Source: Candidatus Aenigmatarchaeota archaeon
GTDB taxonomy: Archaea; Aenigmatarchaeota; Aenigmatarchaeia; QMZP01
Assembly (NCBI GenBank): GCA_003663225.1
Contig: QMZP01000076.1
Span: 1 to 5,049 of the forward strand
Length of the DNA stretch: 5,049 bases
Reading direction: 5' to 3'
Shown: positions 1 to 5,049 of the stretch, piece after piece
How the letters are laid out: the number at the start of each line of letters is the position of its first letter
Numbering within the stretch: position 1 is the stretch's first letter
Notes under the pieces: generated by a model
Told to the model about the DNA's origin: nothing
The model's input: the letters and a program-made list of their open reading frames with translations, nothing else
The model's database searches: none
Translations under genes and position numbers: made by a program

Positions 1-660
1 GTCACAGGGAAGACAGGTACAGGCAAGACCGCGTTTTCCATGAGCTTCCTCTACGACGGCGCCAAGAACAGCGAGCCCGGTGTGTACGTCACCACCGAAG
101 AAAGGGTCCAGGACCTCAAGAATGATATCATGTCCATGTTCGGTTGGGAGGTCGAAGACATGGAGAAGCAGGGCCTCCTGAGCTTTGTGTCAATAATGCC
201 ATCCCTCCCTACTAGGAACATAAAGGACAGCGACATAGCCCAGCTGGTCAAGCTCTACGTTTACAACCTGTTCACCAAGATAGAGCAGGCCGTAAGCAAG
301 GTCAATGCCAGGCGCATAGTGATAGACTCTGTATCCTTAGTGGAGATATTCATCAAGGACGAATACCTTGCCAAGGTGGCCTTGATGCAGCTGGTGGAGA
401 AGCTGAAGGAGATGGGCATAACGTCCCTGCTTACCAGCGGGGTCCCGGAGACCACGGATGCCCTGTCCAGCAGGGGCCTGATAGAGTTTGTTGTCGATTC
501 CATAGTCAAGCTGGACTTCATACCGGTTACAGAGGAGTTCAAGCGCACCCTGCTCATAAGGAAAATGAGGAGGACCAACCACTCCACGCTGGTCCATCCC
601 ATGGACATAACAAAGGAAGGCCTCAAGATAATAGAGGTCAAGGACATAGACAAGCTCTAG
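1..660 (+). CDS. KaiC-like RecA-superfamily ATPase (5' end outside window)
   Basis: The reading frame is open from base 1, so the true start lies upstream; 219 residues are visible. The Walker A loop sits at visible residues 3-10 (GKTGTGKT), encoded by bases 7-30. It is followed by the acidic pair E33-E34 in a VTTEE context, which matches the catalytic glutamates of KaiC-type ATPases. A Walker B strand (IVIDS) lies at about 106-110. The KMRRTNH segment at 188-194 matches the KMRxTxH signature near the end of KaiC domains. The length fits a single-domain archaeal KaiC-like protein missing roughly 25-30 N-terminal residues. Known roles in this family are ATP-dependent regulatory or signalling functions, mostly uncharacterised in archaea; the specific partner cannot be read here. 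There is no second KaiC domain and no GvpD-type or RadA-type extension. It converges on the small membrane protein gene, sharing a CTAG at the stop. Confidence 0.88.
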   Translation, partial: VTGKTGTGKTAFSMSFLYDGAKNSEPGVYVTTEERVQDLKNDIMSMFGWEVEDMEKQGLLSFVSIMPSLPTRNIKDSDIAQLVKLYVYNLFTKIEQAVSKVNARRIVIDSVSLVEIFIKDEYLAKVALMQLVEKLKEMGITSLLTSGVPETTDALSSRGLIEFVVDSIVKLDFIPVTEEFKRTLLIRKMRRTNHSTLVHPMDITKEGLKIIEVKDIDKL

Positions 661-833
661 CTGTTTCTTATGCCCACGGTCATCATGGTGAGCCCTATTG
701 CGAAGAACATCCAGTCGAAGTACATGAAGAGCTGGTTCACCACCATGTCATCTATGTTGGCTACCCAGTAGAGTATGAATGCGAACCCTATCACGACGAA
801 CACGATTCCTGCCCAGAAGTATCTCATCTTCAT
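657..833 (-). CDS. 58-residue two-helix membrane protein, unknown function
   Basis: This is a complete short gene: ATG at 833-831, 58 codons, TAG at 659-657. The protein starts MKMRYFWAGI and ends VGIRNS. It has two strongly hydrophobic segments, about residues 5-25 and 35-54, joined by a short loop containing NIDDM, so it is probably a membrane hairpin. A second in-frame ATG at codon 3 is an alternative start. The gene begins 4 bases after the antiporter stop codon. A GTGAT stretch (841-837) complementary to the 3' end of archaeal 16S rRNA overlaps that stop, which suggests translational coupling. The stop lies inside the CTAG that also ends the facing ATPase gene. No family is recognised. 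Position in the same transcript as the antiporter suggests an accessory or regulatory subunit, but that is inference only. The frame fills exactly the space between two convergent genes, which supports it being real. Confidence 0.72.
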   Translation of the reverse strand: MKMRYFWAGIVFVVIGFAFILYWVANIDDMVVNQLFMYFDWMFFAIGLTMMTVGIRNS

Positions 834-837
834 TCAA

Positions 838-2487
838 TCACTTCAGGTAATGCCCTATCTTCTCTATCAGCCTGTCCCCGCTCACTACTTCAGGCACTAC
901 CACATAGTCAGCGCCCGCTTCCTTCAGCATGGCCTTCTCGCGCTTTGAGTATGCCCTTGCAAACGTCTTTATCCTCTTGTTGAAGCGCTTGGCCTTCTTT
1001 ATCACGAAGCAGGCCACCTCCGGGTCGGGTATGGTTATGACAGCTATCTTGGCAGTGTAAAGGCCCACGCTCTTGAGCAGCTCGTCGTTGTCAGCGTCGC
1101 CGTATACCGAGTATATGCCCACGGAGCTCAGGTCCTTCACCCTCTCCGGGTTGTGCTCTGCCACCACGAACTTGGCCCCTTTCCTTATGAGGTAGTTGAC
1201 TATCCTGCTGCCCATGACATCAGCGCCGAATAAGACTATATGGTTCTTGAGCTTGCCGGGGTCCCTGCCAAGCCCGTGCACCCTGTGCGCAAAGCCCAGC
1301 CTGTTGAAAAACGGTATGGCGCCTGCCCTGACAAAGAACCTGTATATCCTGTTCCTGAAGTGCGTGAAATAGGGGGTTAGCACCATGGACAGCACGACCA
1401 CTGATATGAGAAGGGAGTATGTCTCGTTGTTGGAGAACATGCCCCATGACAAGTGGCCGAGCGCAAGGCCCTGTGCTACCAGCACGAACGAGAACTCGCT
1501 CGCCTGTCCCATGCCAAGGCCTACCATGGAAGATATCCTGCCCCCATATCCCATTATCAAATATATGAGCGAGAGTATGACCGGTTTCATTATCACCAGG
1601 GCCAGTATCAGTATGATGAACTGCGGCAGCATGTTGTATATGGCTATCGGGTTGAACTGCATGCCCAGCGTTGTGAAGAATATAATGGAGAAAAAGTCCA
1701 TCAGCGCGTGGGTCTCCCCCACTATCTCCAGGTTGTACGGAAAGTTGCCGAGCGCTATGCCTGCTATGAACGCGCCTATGACTATGGAGAAGCCGAGAAT
1801 GGAAGAGAATCCTATGAATACGAAGCATACCGATACTGCTGTAAGGAACAATATCTCCCTGGCCTCTGCCGCGTAGTCCAGCACCTTGGGGAAGACGAAT
1901 CTGTTGAGCACGACCGCTATGGAAAAAAGCCCCAAACCCTTTATCAGTATGTCTCCCATCACAGTCGGCGATAATATGCCGTTTATGTTGGTAAGCAGCG
2001 GCATCGCCAGTATCACTGCTATGTCCTGGATTATGAGGACCCCTATCATTATTCTGCCATGGAGCGTGTTTATCTCGTCCTTATCGACCAGCACTCTCGT
2101 CACTATCATGGTGGACGAGAACGCTATAAGCAAACCAATGTATATGCCGAGTATGCTGCCCATTCCCATGAATTGGGCCAGCATTGTGCCGAGGAGGAAG
2201 GTTATGGCTATCTGGAACACCCCGCCGGCCAGCACGGCCTTTCCGACATGCTTTAGCTTGCGGAAGTCTATCTCCAGCCCGACCGTGAACAGCAGGAAGG
2301 CCACGCCCAGCTCACCCAGCAGCCGTATCTCTTCCGTGTTGGGTATGAGGCCTATGCCTACGGGCCCTATTATAACGCCTGCAAGCACGTATGCTATGAG
2401 AAGTGGCTGCTTGAGGAAGCGTGCAAGATATGACAGCATAGTGGCGACTATTATGATGATGCCGATGTCGAAAAGTATGTCAGCCAC
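838..2487 (-). CDS. CPA2-family cation:proton antiporter with C-terminal RCK (TrkA-N) domain, KefB/KefC-like
   Basis: A predicted inner-membrane monovalent cation/H+ antiporter of 549 residues. Residues 1-375 carry about a dozen hydrophobic segments. Family landmarks are FLLFTVGLEIDF at 64-75, the SSTMIVTRVLVDK helix at 124-136, the QD pair Q154-D155 (the conserved transport aspartate) and GMGQASEFSFVL at 325-336. A basic linker (376-412) leads to a Rossmann-type TrkA-N domain from about 414 to the end: IVLFGADVMG, acidic E444 after strand 2, and GDADND at 463-468. The glycine motif reads GADVMG, so the central Gly of GxGxxG is Asp. No separate TrkA-C domain is present. The start is GTG: an in-frame TGA directly precedes it, so nothing longer is possible, and a GGGGGG tract lies 6 bases upstream. 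Transported ion (K+ or Na+) and bound nucleotide cannot be decided. It leads a unit with the small membrane protein. Confidence 0.92.
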   Translation of the reverse strand: MADILFDIGIIIIVATMLSYLARFLKQPLLIAYVLAGVIIGPVGIGLIPNTEEIRLLGELGVAFLLFTVGLEIDFRKLKHVGKAVLAGGVFQIAITFLLGTMLAQFMGMGSILGIYIGLLIAFSSTMIVTRVLVDKDEINTLHGRIMIGVLIIQDIAVILAMPLLTNINGILSPTVMGDILIKGLGLFSIAVVLNRFVFPKVLDYAAEAREILFLTAVSVCFVFIGFSSILGFSIVIGAFIAGIALGNFPYNLEIVGETHALMDFFSIIFFTTLGMQFNPIAIYNMLPQFIILILALVIMKPVILSLIYLIMGYGGRISSMVGLGMGQASEFSFVLVAQGLALGHLSWGMFSNNETYSLLISVVVLSMVLTPYFTHFRNRIYRFFVRAGAIPFFNRLGFAHRVHGLGRDPGKLKNHIVLFGADVMGSRIVNYLIRKGAKFVVAEHNPERVKDLSSVGIYSVYGDADNDELLKSVGLYTAKIAVITIPDPEVACFVIKKAKRFNKRIKTFARAYSKREKAMLKEAGADYVVVPEVVSGDRLIEKIGHYLK

Positions 2488-2493
2488 TCATAT

Positions 2494-2499
2494 CCCCCC
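2494..2499 (-). promoter_or_regulatory. Possible ribosome binding site for the antiporter GTG start
   Basis: On the minus strand a run of six G followed by ATAT lies 6 bases before the GTG at 2487. It is only a partial match to GGAGGTGAT, but it is the only purine-rich tract at a workable spacing. It supports the GTG start together with the in-frame TGA immediately upstream of that codon. Confidence 0.45.
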
Positions 2500-2536
2500 A
2501 AATAGCCTGTTGCTTGTATAATATTATCCGCGGCCG

Positions 2537-2544
2537 CATATAAA
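2537..2544 (-). promoter_or_regulatory. Candidate TATA box for the antiporter transcript
   Basis: Read on the minus strand this is TTTATATG, close to archaeal box A (TTTATATA), preceded by GTAAT, which could act as a weak BRE. A start of transcription about 27 bases downstream would fall near 2514, giving a leader of roughly 27 bases that includes the G-rich ribosome site. A second AT-rich element, ATAATATTATA at 2527-2517, is an alternative; it would place the start near 2495 and cut into the ribosome site, so it is less favoured. Confidence 0.4.
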
Positions 2545-2545
2545 T
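2539..2545 (+). promoter_or_regulatory. TATA box for the maturation protease gene, leaderless arrangement
   Basis: TATAAAT is centred at 2542, which is 27 bases before the A of the ATG at 2569. In archaea this spacing places the transcription start at or next to the start codon, so the mRNA is probably leaderless. The absence of any GGAGG-like sequence before the ATG (GAGAGCAAGTAATCAACT) agrees. The BRE position upstream is GC-rich and not a good match. Confidence 0.55.
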
Positions 2546-2568
2546 TACAAGAGAGCAAGTAATCAACT

Positions 2569-2991
2569 ATGCCAAGGGTAATAGCCCTCGGGACGGAGAA
2601 CGATGATATTGCGTGGAAGCTGGCAGACCTGCTGGATGTGGCTGGTGTGGAATTCGTAAAAACGGACAACCCGGGCCTGCTGATGGAAGCCAGTGATAAT
2701 GCCATAATAATGGACGGGGTGCGCGGCATATCCAGACCATCCCTGCTCAGCATAAGCGACCTGTCCAACCAGCCCAGGATAAGCGTCCATGACATGGACG
2801 CCGGCACTACAATGAGGCTGCTGCGCAAGGCGGGAAGGCTGAAGCGCGCAAAGATAATAGGCATACCACTGGGCGCCAATGTTGATGATGTCCTCGATGA
2901 AGTGAAGATGCTTCTTGAGGAATGCCTTAAAAGCGGCCGGACGCGGACTGATTCACACGAACCTGACGTCAAGGAAGTGCGTGGCGCATGA
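2569..2991 (+). CDS. [NiFe] hydrogenase maturation endopeptidase (HycI/HybD family)
   Basis: Predicted cytosolic endopeptidase that removes the C-terminal peptide of a [NiFe] hydrogenase large subunit after nickel insertion. The 140 residues follow the family fold order: first strand VIALG at 4-8, a short acidic loop ENDDIAW at 10-16, IIMD at 46-49, SVHDMDAG at 72-79, then strand IIGIP at 96-100 and a final helix at about 105-120. HybD binds nickel with E16, D62 and H93. The likely equivalents here are D12 or D13 (in place of Glu), D49 and H74. The first loop is shorter than usual. The last 20 residues are polar and probably disordered, and their gene segment overlaps the facing hydA gene. 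The conserved maturation signal DPCxxCxxH in hydA next door supports the assignment. The TATA spacing indicates a leaderless transcript. Alternative: a diverged family member with another substrate. Confidence 0.8.
   Translation: MPRVIALGTENDDIAWKLADLLDVAGVEFVKTDNPGLLMEASDNAIIMDGVRGISRPSLLSISDLSNQPRISVHDMDAGTTMRLLRKAGRLKRAKIIGIPLGANVDDVLDEVKMLLEECLKSGRTRTDSHEPDVKEVRGA
2953..2991. other. In-register antisense overlap of protease and hydrogenase large-subunit genes
   Basis: The last 13 codons of each gene lie opposite each other with codon boundaries aligned. The hydA stop TGA is opposite the protease TCA codon for S129, and the protease stop TGA is opposite the hydA TCA codon for S420. On the hydA side the segment encodes S420, ligand C421, A422-T423-H424 and the seven-residue tail expected to be removed. 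On the protease side it encodes the polar tail from S129 to A140. Confidence 0.9.
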
Positions 2992-4248
2992 TATGCATGG
3001 GTCATAGCTTCGTATAAGCTTCTCTATCTCCAGTATCAGCTCCTGCTTTGGCTTGCCCAGCATGGAAGGCAGGAATGCCTTCACATCCCTTTCTATCGGG
3101 TAAAGGTTCTGCGATGTCGGTGTTATTATGTTGGACCTGGTTATGAAGCCCTTGCCGTTAATGTCATACTCGTGGTAGAGCATGCCCCGCGGCGCCTCTG
3201 TAACGGCTGCCCCGTGGTGCATGCCCCTTTTCAGCGCTTTGGCCACGCTTCTGGGGTCAGGGGCGATGCAGTTCCCCCTGCTCCTTATGGATTCCAATAC
3301 CTCTATGCACTTTTCTACGCAGTGCACGAGCTCTATGGCCCTTGCAACATTGGCATTGAACGGGTTGTGGTCAGGCAGCGTGAGGTCTGAGCGCCTGAAG
3401 CACGCCTTTGCCTCCGGCGACAGGTAGCGGTGGCTGGTGTTGAGCCTTGCCAGCGGTCCGACCATGAACTCCTCACCGTTGAAACTTACGAACTTGGACG
3501 TCGAGTAGTTCTTGTCCTCTGTTATGGTCTTCTTTGCAAAATCGCGGCTGTCCACATAATGATGGCCTATTACCGGGGTGCCTGTAAGTATGGGGTATGC
3601 CCCTTTCTTGGCCAGTGCGCCGAAAGGCTTCTCCCTCTCGTATTCTGGTTGGTCGAAGGATGAGAAGAGGCCGGCTGTCGTTATCGCGTCCTTCAGCCCC
3701 TTTTTCAGCGATTTCAGCATGACCGATACTGCATCCTTCCCGGGGACGCGCGTGAACCCGCCTATCTGCGTCGTTATCAGGTGGGTCGGCCTGCCGCCTA
3801 TGGCAGCCAGTATGTCATTTCCGAGCTTCTTCAGCCTGAATGCCCTGTCCACGTCATTGGGCCTGTCGTCGGCCATTTCCAGTGTTCCGCCGTATCCCAG
3901 GTAGTCCGGCAGCGCGAGGAAGTACAGGTGCAGGGCATGGCTCTGTATCCATCCGCCCAGTATCAGAGCCTCCCTCATCCTTCTGACGTCTTCCGGCGGG
4001 TCTATGCCAAGCGCGTCCTCGGCAGCCATTATGGACGTCAGGTTGTGCGATGCCGCGCATATGCCGCATATCCTCGAAGTAAGGCGCCTGGCCTCGTCAA
4101 ACCTCTTCCCGCTTACCATGTTCTCGAAGAGCCTGGAGCTCTCCGTGATGTTGACCCTGGCCCTTTCCACTCTCTTTCCCCTTATCTTCAGCTCAAGGCC
4201 CGCATGGCCGTATATCTTGGCAAGGTGGTCAATCTTTATGCTTGTCAT
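2953..4248 (-). CDS. hydA: [NiFe] hydrogenase group 3b large (alpha) subunit, sulfhydrogenase type
   Basis: Catalytic subunit of a cytosolic, probably NAD(P)-linked bidirectional hydrogenase. The 431 residues match the length of sulfhydrogenase alpha subunits. Nickel ligands are visible as two CxxC pairs: C61/C64 in RICGICAASH (59-68) and C418/C421 in DPCISCATH (416-424). Other group 3b-like stretches are IQSHALHLYFLALPDYLGY at about 108-126, a TEAPRGMLYHEY segment and an IITPTSQNL segment. Maturation should cut after H424 and release the seven residues FLDVRFV. The ATG has a strong AGGAGGT ribosome site 5 bases upstream, inside the hydD gene, and the two genes overlap by 20 bases. The 3' end overlaps the maturation protease gene by 39 bases on the opposite strand. 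The order hydG-hydD-hydA matches the end of the hydBGDA operons of Thermococcales. A close group 3 relative (3a or 3d) is less likely given the hydG neighbour. Confidence 0.92.
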   Translation of the reverse strand: MTSIKIDHLAKIYGHAGLELKIRGKRVERARVNITESSRLFENMVSGKRFDEARRLTSRICGICAASHNLTSIMAAEDALGIDPPEDVRRMREALILGGWIQSHALHLYFLALPDYLGYGGTLEMADDRPNDVDRAFRLKKLGNDILAAIGGRPTHLITTQIGGFTRVPGKDAVSVMLKSLKKGLKDAITTAGLFSSFDQPEYEREKPFGALAKKGAYPILTGTPVIGHHYVDSRDFAKKTITEDKNYSTSKFVSFNGEEFMVGPLARLNTSHRYLSPEAKACFRRSDLTLPDHNPFNANVARAIELVHCVEKCIEVLESIRSRGNCIAPDPRSVAKALKRGMHHGAAVTEAPRGMLYHEYDINGKGFITRSNIITPTSQNLYPIERDVKAFLPSMLGKPKQELILEIEKLIRSYDPCISCATHFLDVRFV

Positions 4249-4942
4249 GCTTTACCTCCTTCGAGAACCTCTCCATCATGTTTCTTATCATCTTCCTGTC
4301 AATCCCTATCTCTTCCAGCCTGTCCTTCAGTTGCTTCAGTCCGGCATCTTCTGTCATGCCCCTGCATCCCTCGCATCCGGTCCCAACCGACGGGCACAGC
4401 GCGCCGCAACCTGCGCACGTCACTGGCCCCATGCAGGGTATGCCCTTCAGCAGCAGGCAGTCTATCTCCTTATTGTTGCATTCCATGCACACTGGCTCGT
4501 TCACATCGTACGGCATCCTGCCGACAGCAAGCCCTGTAATGACCCTGAGGAATTCGCCCTTGTCTATGGGGCATCCCCTTATATTGCAATCCACTTTAAC
4601 ATGCTCCCCTATGCCAGTGGTCTTCTTGAGCATGCCCTTTCCCCCTTTGCCGTCGTTCCTTATGGCCGGTATGCCGCCCGTGACCGCGCATTCGCCTATG
4701 GCCACCAGTATGCCGCTGTTCTTCCTTATCCTTTTCAGGTCCTCTATCTCCTTCCTCGTGCTGATGGCTCCTTCTACTATCGCGATGTCGTGCTTCTCCT
4801 CCACGTTCATCTCCTGTGCCATTCTGAAGTGCTTTATGTCTATGAATTCCAGCACTTCTACCAGCTTGTCCCACAGGTCCAGTATCTGCAGCTGGCACCC
4901 TTCGCAGCACGTGAACGGGTATATTCCCACCGTCTTCTTCAT
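4229..4942 (-). CDS. hydD: [NiFe] hydrogenase small (delta) subunit with extra Fe-S cluster domain
   Basis: Electron-transfer subunit, 237 residues, that pairs with HydA. The N-terminal flavodoxin-like part carries the proximal [4Fe-4S] ligands: C13 and C16 in TCCEGC, C85 in GECAVTGG and C124 in RGCP. The C-terminal part has nine cysteines (152, 155, 162, 170, 176, 179, 183, 190, 193), enough for two more [4Fe-4S] clusters in a ferredoxin-like arrangement. There is no Tat signal peptide, so the enzyme is cytosolic, as expected for group 3. The open frame runs upstream to 5035, but the start is set at the ATG at 4942-4940: homology begins there (MKKTVGIYPFTCCEGCQ), and it overlaps the hydG stop as ATGA, a usual coupling arrangement. 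C12 and C119 are additional cysteines not required by the standard ligand set. The tail is lysine- and histidine-rich (SKEVKHDKHKD), encoded partly within the hydA overlap. Confidence 0.92.
   Translation of the reverse strand: MKKTVGIYPFTCCEGCQLQILDLWDKLVEVLEFIDIKHFRMAQEMNVEEKHDIAIVEGAISTRKEIEDLKRIRKNSGILVAIGECAVTGGIPAIRNDGKGGKGMLKKTTGIGEHVKVDCNIRGCPIDKGEFLRVITGLAVGRMPYDVNEPVCMECNNKEIDCLLLKGIPCMGPVTCAGCGALCPSVGTGCEGCRGMTEDAGLKQLKDRLEEIGIDRKMIRNMMERFSKEVKHDKHKD
4254..4260 (-). promoter_or_regulatory. Strong Shine-Dalgarno site for hydA
   Basis: AGGAGGT on the minus strand, 5 bases before the hydA ATG at 4248. It is a near-perfect complement of the archaeal 16S 3' end and is the best ribosome site in the window. 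It lies within the hydD coding sequence, so hydA can be initiated independently despite the 20-base overlap. This fits high or balanced output of the catalytic subunit. Confidence 0.85.
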
Positions 4943-5049
4943 GCAAACGCCTGCTCGTAATCCTTTATCTCGCTCCAGCGGAACACGGGGCCGTCCTGGC
5001 ATACCAGCTTTCCCCCTATGTTGCAGTGAAGGCATTTGCCTATACCGCA
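4939..5049 (-). CDS. hydG: Sulfhydrogenase gamma subunit, C-terminal fragment (FAD/[2Fe-2S] NAD(P)-reductase)
   Basis: Only the last 36 codons are in the window; the gene continues past the right edge. The visible end reads CGIGKCLHCNIGG, then KLVCQDGPVFRW, and finishes EQAFA with TGA at 4941-4939. The cysteines follow C-x4-C-x2-C-x7-C and are followed by DGPVF. This is the [2Fe-2S] site that ends HydG and the related dihydroorotate dehydrogenase electron-transfer subunit PyrK. In sulfhydrogenases this subunit carries FAD and binds NAD(P)H, linking the hydrogenase clusters to the pyridine nucleotide pool. The hydD gene directly downstream favours HydG over PyrK. Its stop overlaps the hydD ATG by 4 bases (ATGA), indicating one operon. 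The FAD- and NAD-binding parts cannot be inspected here. Confidence 0.88.
   Translation of the reverse strand, partial: CGIGKCLHCNIGGKLVCQDGPVFRWSEIKDYEQAFA

Larger units (their letters stand above)
2488..2568. promoter_or_regulatory. Divergent promoter region between antiporter and protease genes
   Basis: These 81 bases are the only gene-free stretch of any size. They hold two AT-rich elements (2517-2527 and 2537-2547) flanking a GC-rich core with the 8-base palindrome GCGGCCGC at 2530-2537. The plus-strand gene appears leaderless, and the minus-strand gene appears to have a short leader with a G-rich ribosome site. The right-hand AT element can be read as a TATA box in either direction. 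No further operator repeats were found. Confidence 0.6.

Noticed and set aside
661..670. CTGTTTCTTA after the ATPase stop as a T-rich archaeal terminator.
   Set aside because: The T run is short and interrupted, and the bases are coding on the opposite strand (the end of the small membrane protein gene).
1385..2521. Several long plus-strand open frames opposite the antiporter.
   Set aside because: They overlap one another and lie antisense to a well-supported transporter gene. Their translations are Met/Ser/Tyr-rich, reflecting antisense of hydrophobic codons, with no recognisable motif.
2530..2537. GCGGCCGC palindrome as a possible operator.
   Set aside because: It is perfect over only 8 bases and does not extend into the flanks; in GC-rich DNA such a short palindrome is weak evidence for a regulator site.
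2451..3005. 184-codon minus-strand open frame opposite the protease gene.
   Set aside because: It runs antisense to the protease gene, whose family motifs are clear, and overlaps the antiporter start in another frame. Its low-complexity, serine-rich translation is typical of an antisense shadow.
4004..4960. 318-codon plus-strand open frame across the hydA/hydD junction.
   Set aside because: It is antisense to two confirmed hydrogenase genes and shows no domain; it is a composition effect.
4943..5035. Longer start for the hydrogenase small subunit, adding 31 residues from an upstream in-frame ATG.
   Set aside because: The extension lies antisense-free but inside the hydG coding sequence in another frame, has no family resemblance, and the ATGA-overlapping start at 4942 begins exactly where homology begins.
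1..5049. CRISPR repeats, tRNA or rRNA genes, insertion sequences, phage or plasmid genes, or a novel defence system.
   Set aside because: No repeated units, tRNA-like cloverleaf, transposase motifs or terminal inverted repeats were seen. The window is filled by ordinary metabolic and transport genes, so no new system beyond the items listed can be supported.

Overview
The window looks archaeal. Several features point that way: TATA/box A elements about 27 bases upstream of a start with no ribosome site (a leaderless pattern), heavy use of ATA (Ile) and AGG (Arg) codons, a single-domain KaiC-like ATPase, and a cytosolic sulfhydrogenase-type (group 3b) [NiFe] hydrogenase operon. Such hydrogenases are known from Thermococcales and from several other archaeal lineages, including DPANN groups. 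The window itself does not settle the lineage.

Layout from left to right. Bases 1-660 (+) hold the 3' part of a KaiC/RadA-type ATPase gene. Facing it on the minus strand is a two-gene unit: a CPA2-type cation:proton antiporter with a C-terminal nucleotide-binding RCK domain (838-2487), followed after 4 bases by a 58-residue two-helix membrane protein (657-833) that has not been described for this locus as far as I can tell from sequence alone. The small gene and the ATPase gene end in the same CTAG palindrome. A compact divergent promoter region (2488-2568) separates the antiporter from a small hydrogenase maturation endopeptidase gene (2569-2991, +).

The right half (2953-5049) is the minus-strand 3' end of a hydrogenase operon in the order gamma (hydG, only its last 36 codons), delta/small subunit (hydD) and alpha/large subunit (hydA). 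The genes overlap by 4 and 20 bases, which suggests one tightly coupled transcript. The beta subunit gene would be expected off the right edge. The electron path inferred from the motifs runs from the NiFe site in HydA, through the Fe-S clusters of HydD, to the [2Fe-2S]/flavin of HydG and on to NAD(P)+.

The most notable structure is at 2953-2991. Here the protease gene and its predicted substrate gene converge and overlap by 39 bases in codon register. The overlap encodes the last cysteine of the NiFe site and the whole C-terminal peptide that the protease would be expected to remove. All bases are accounted for by genes except the 81-base promoter region; I saw no tRNA, rRNA, CRISPR, insertion sequence or other mobile element.
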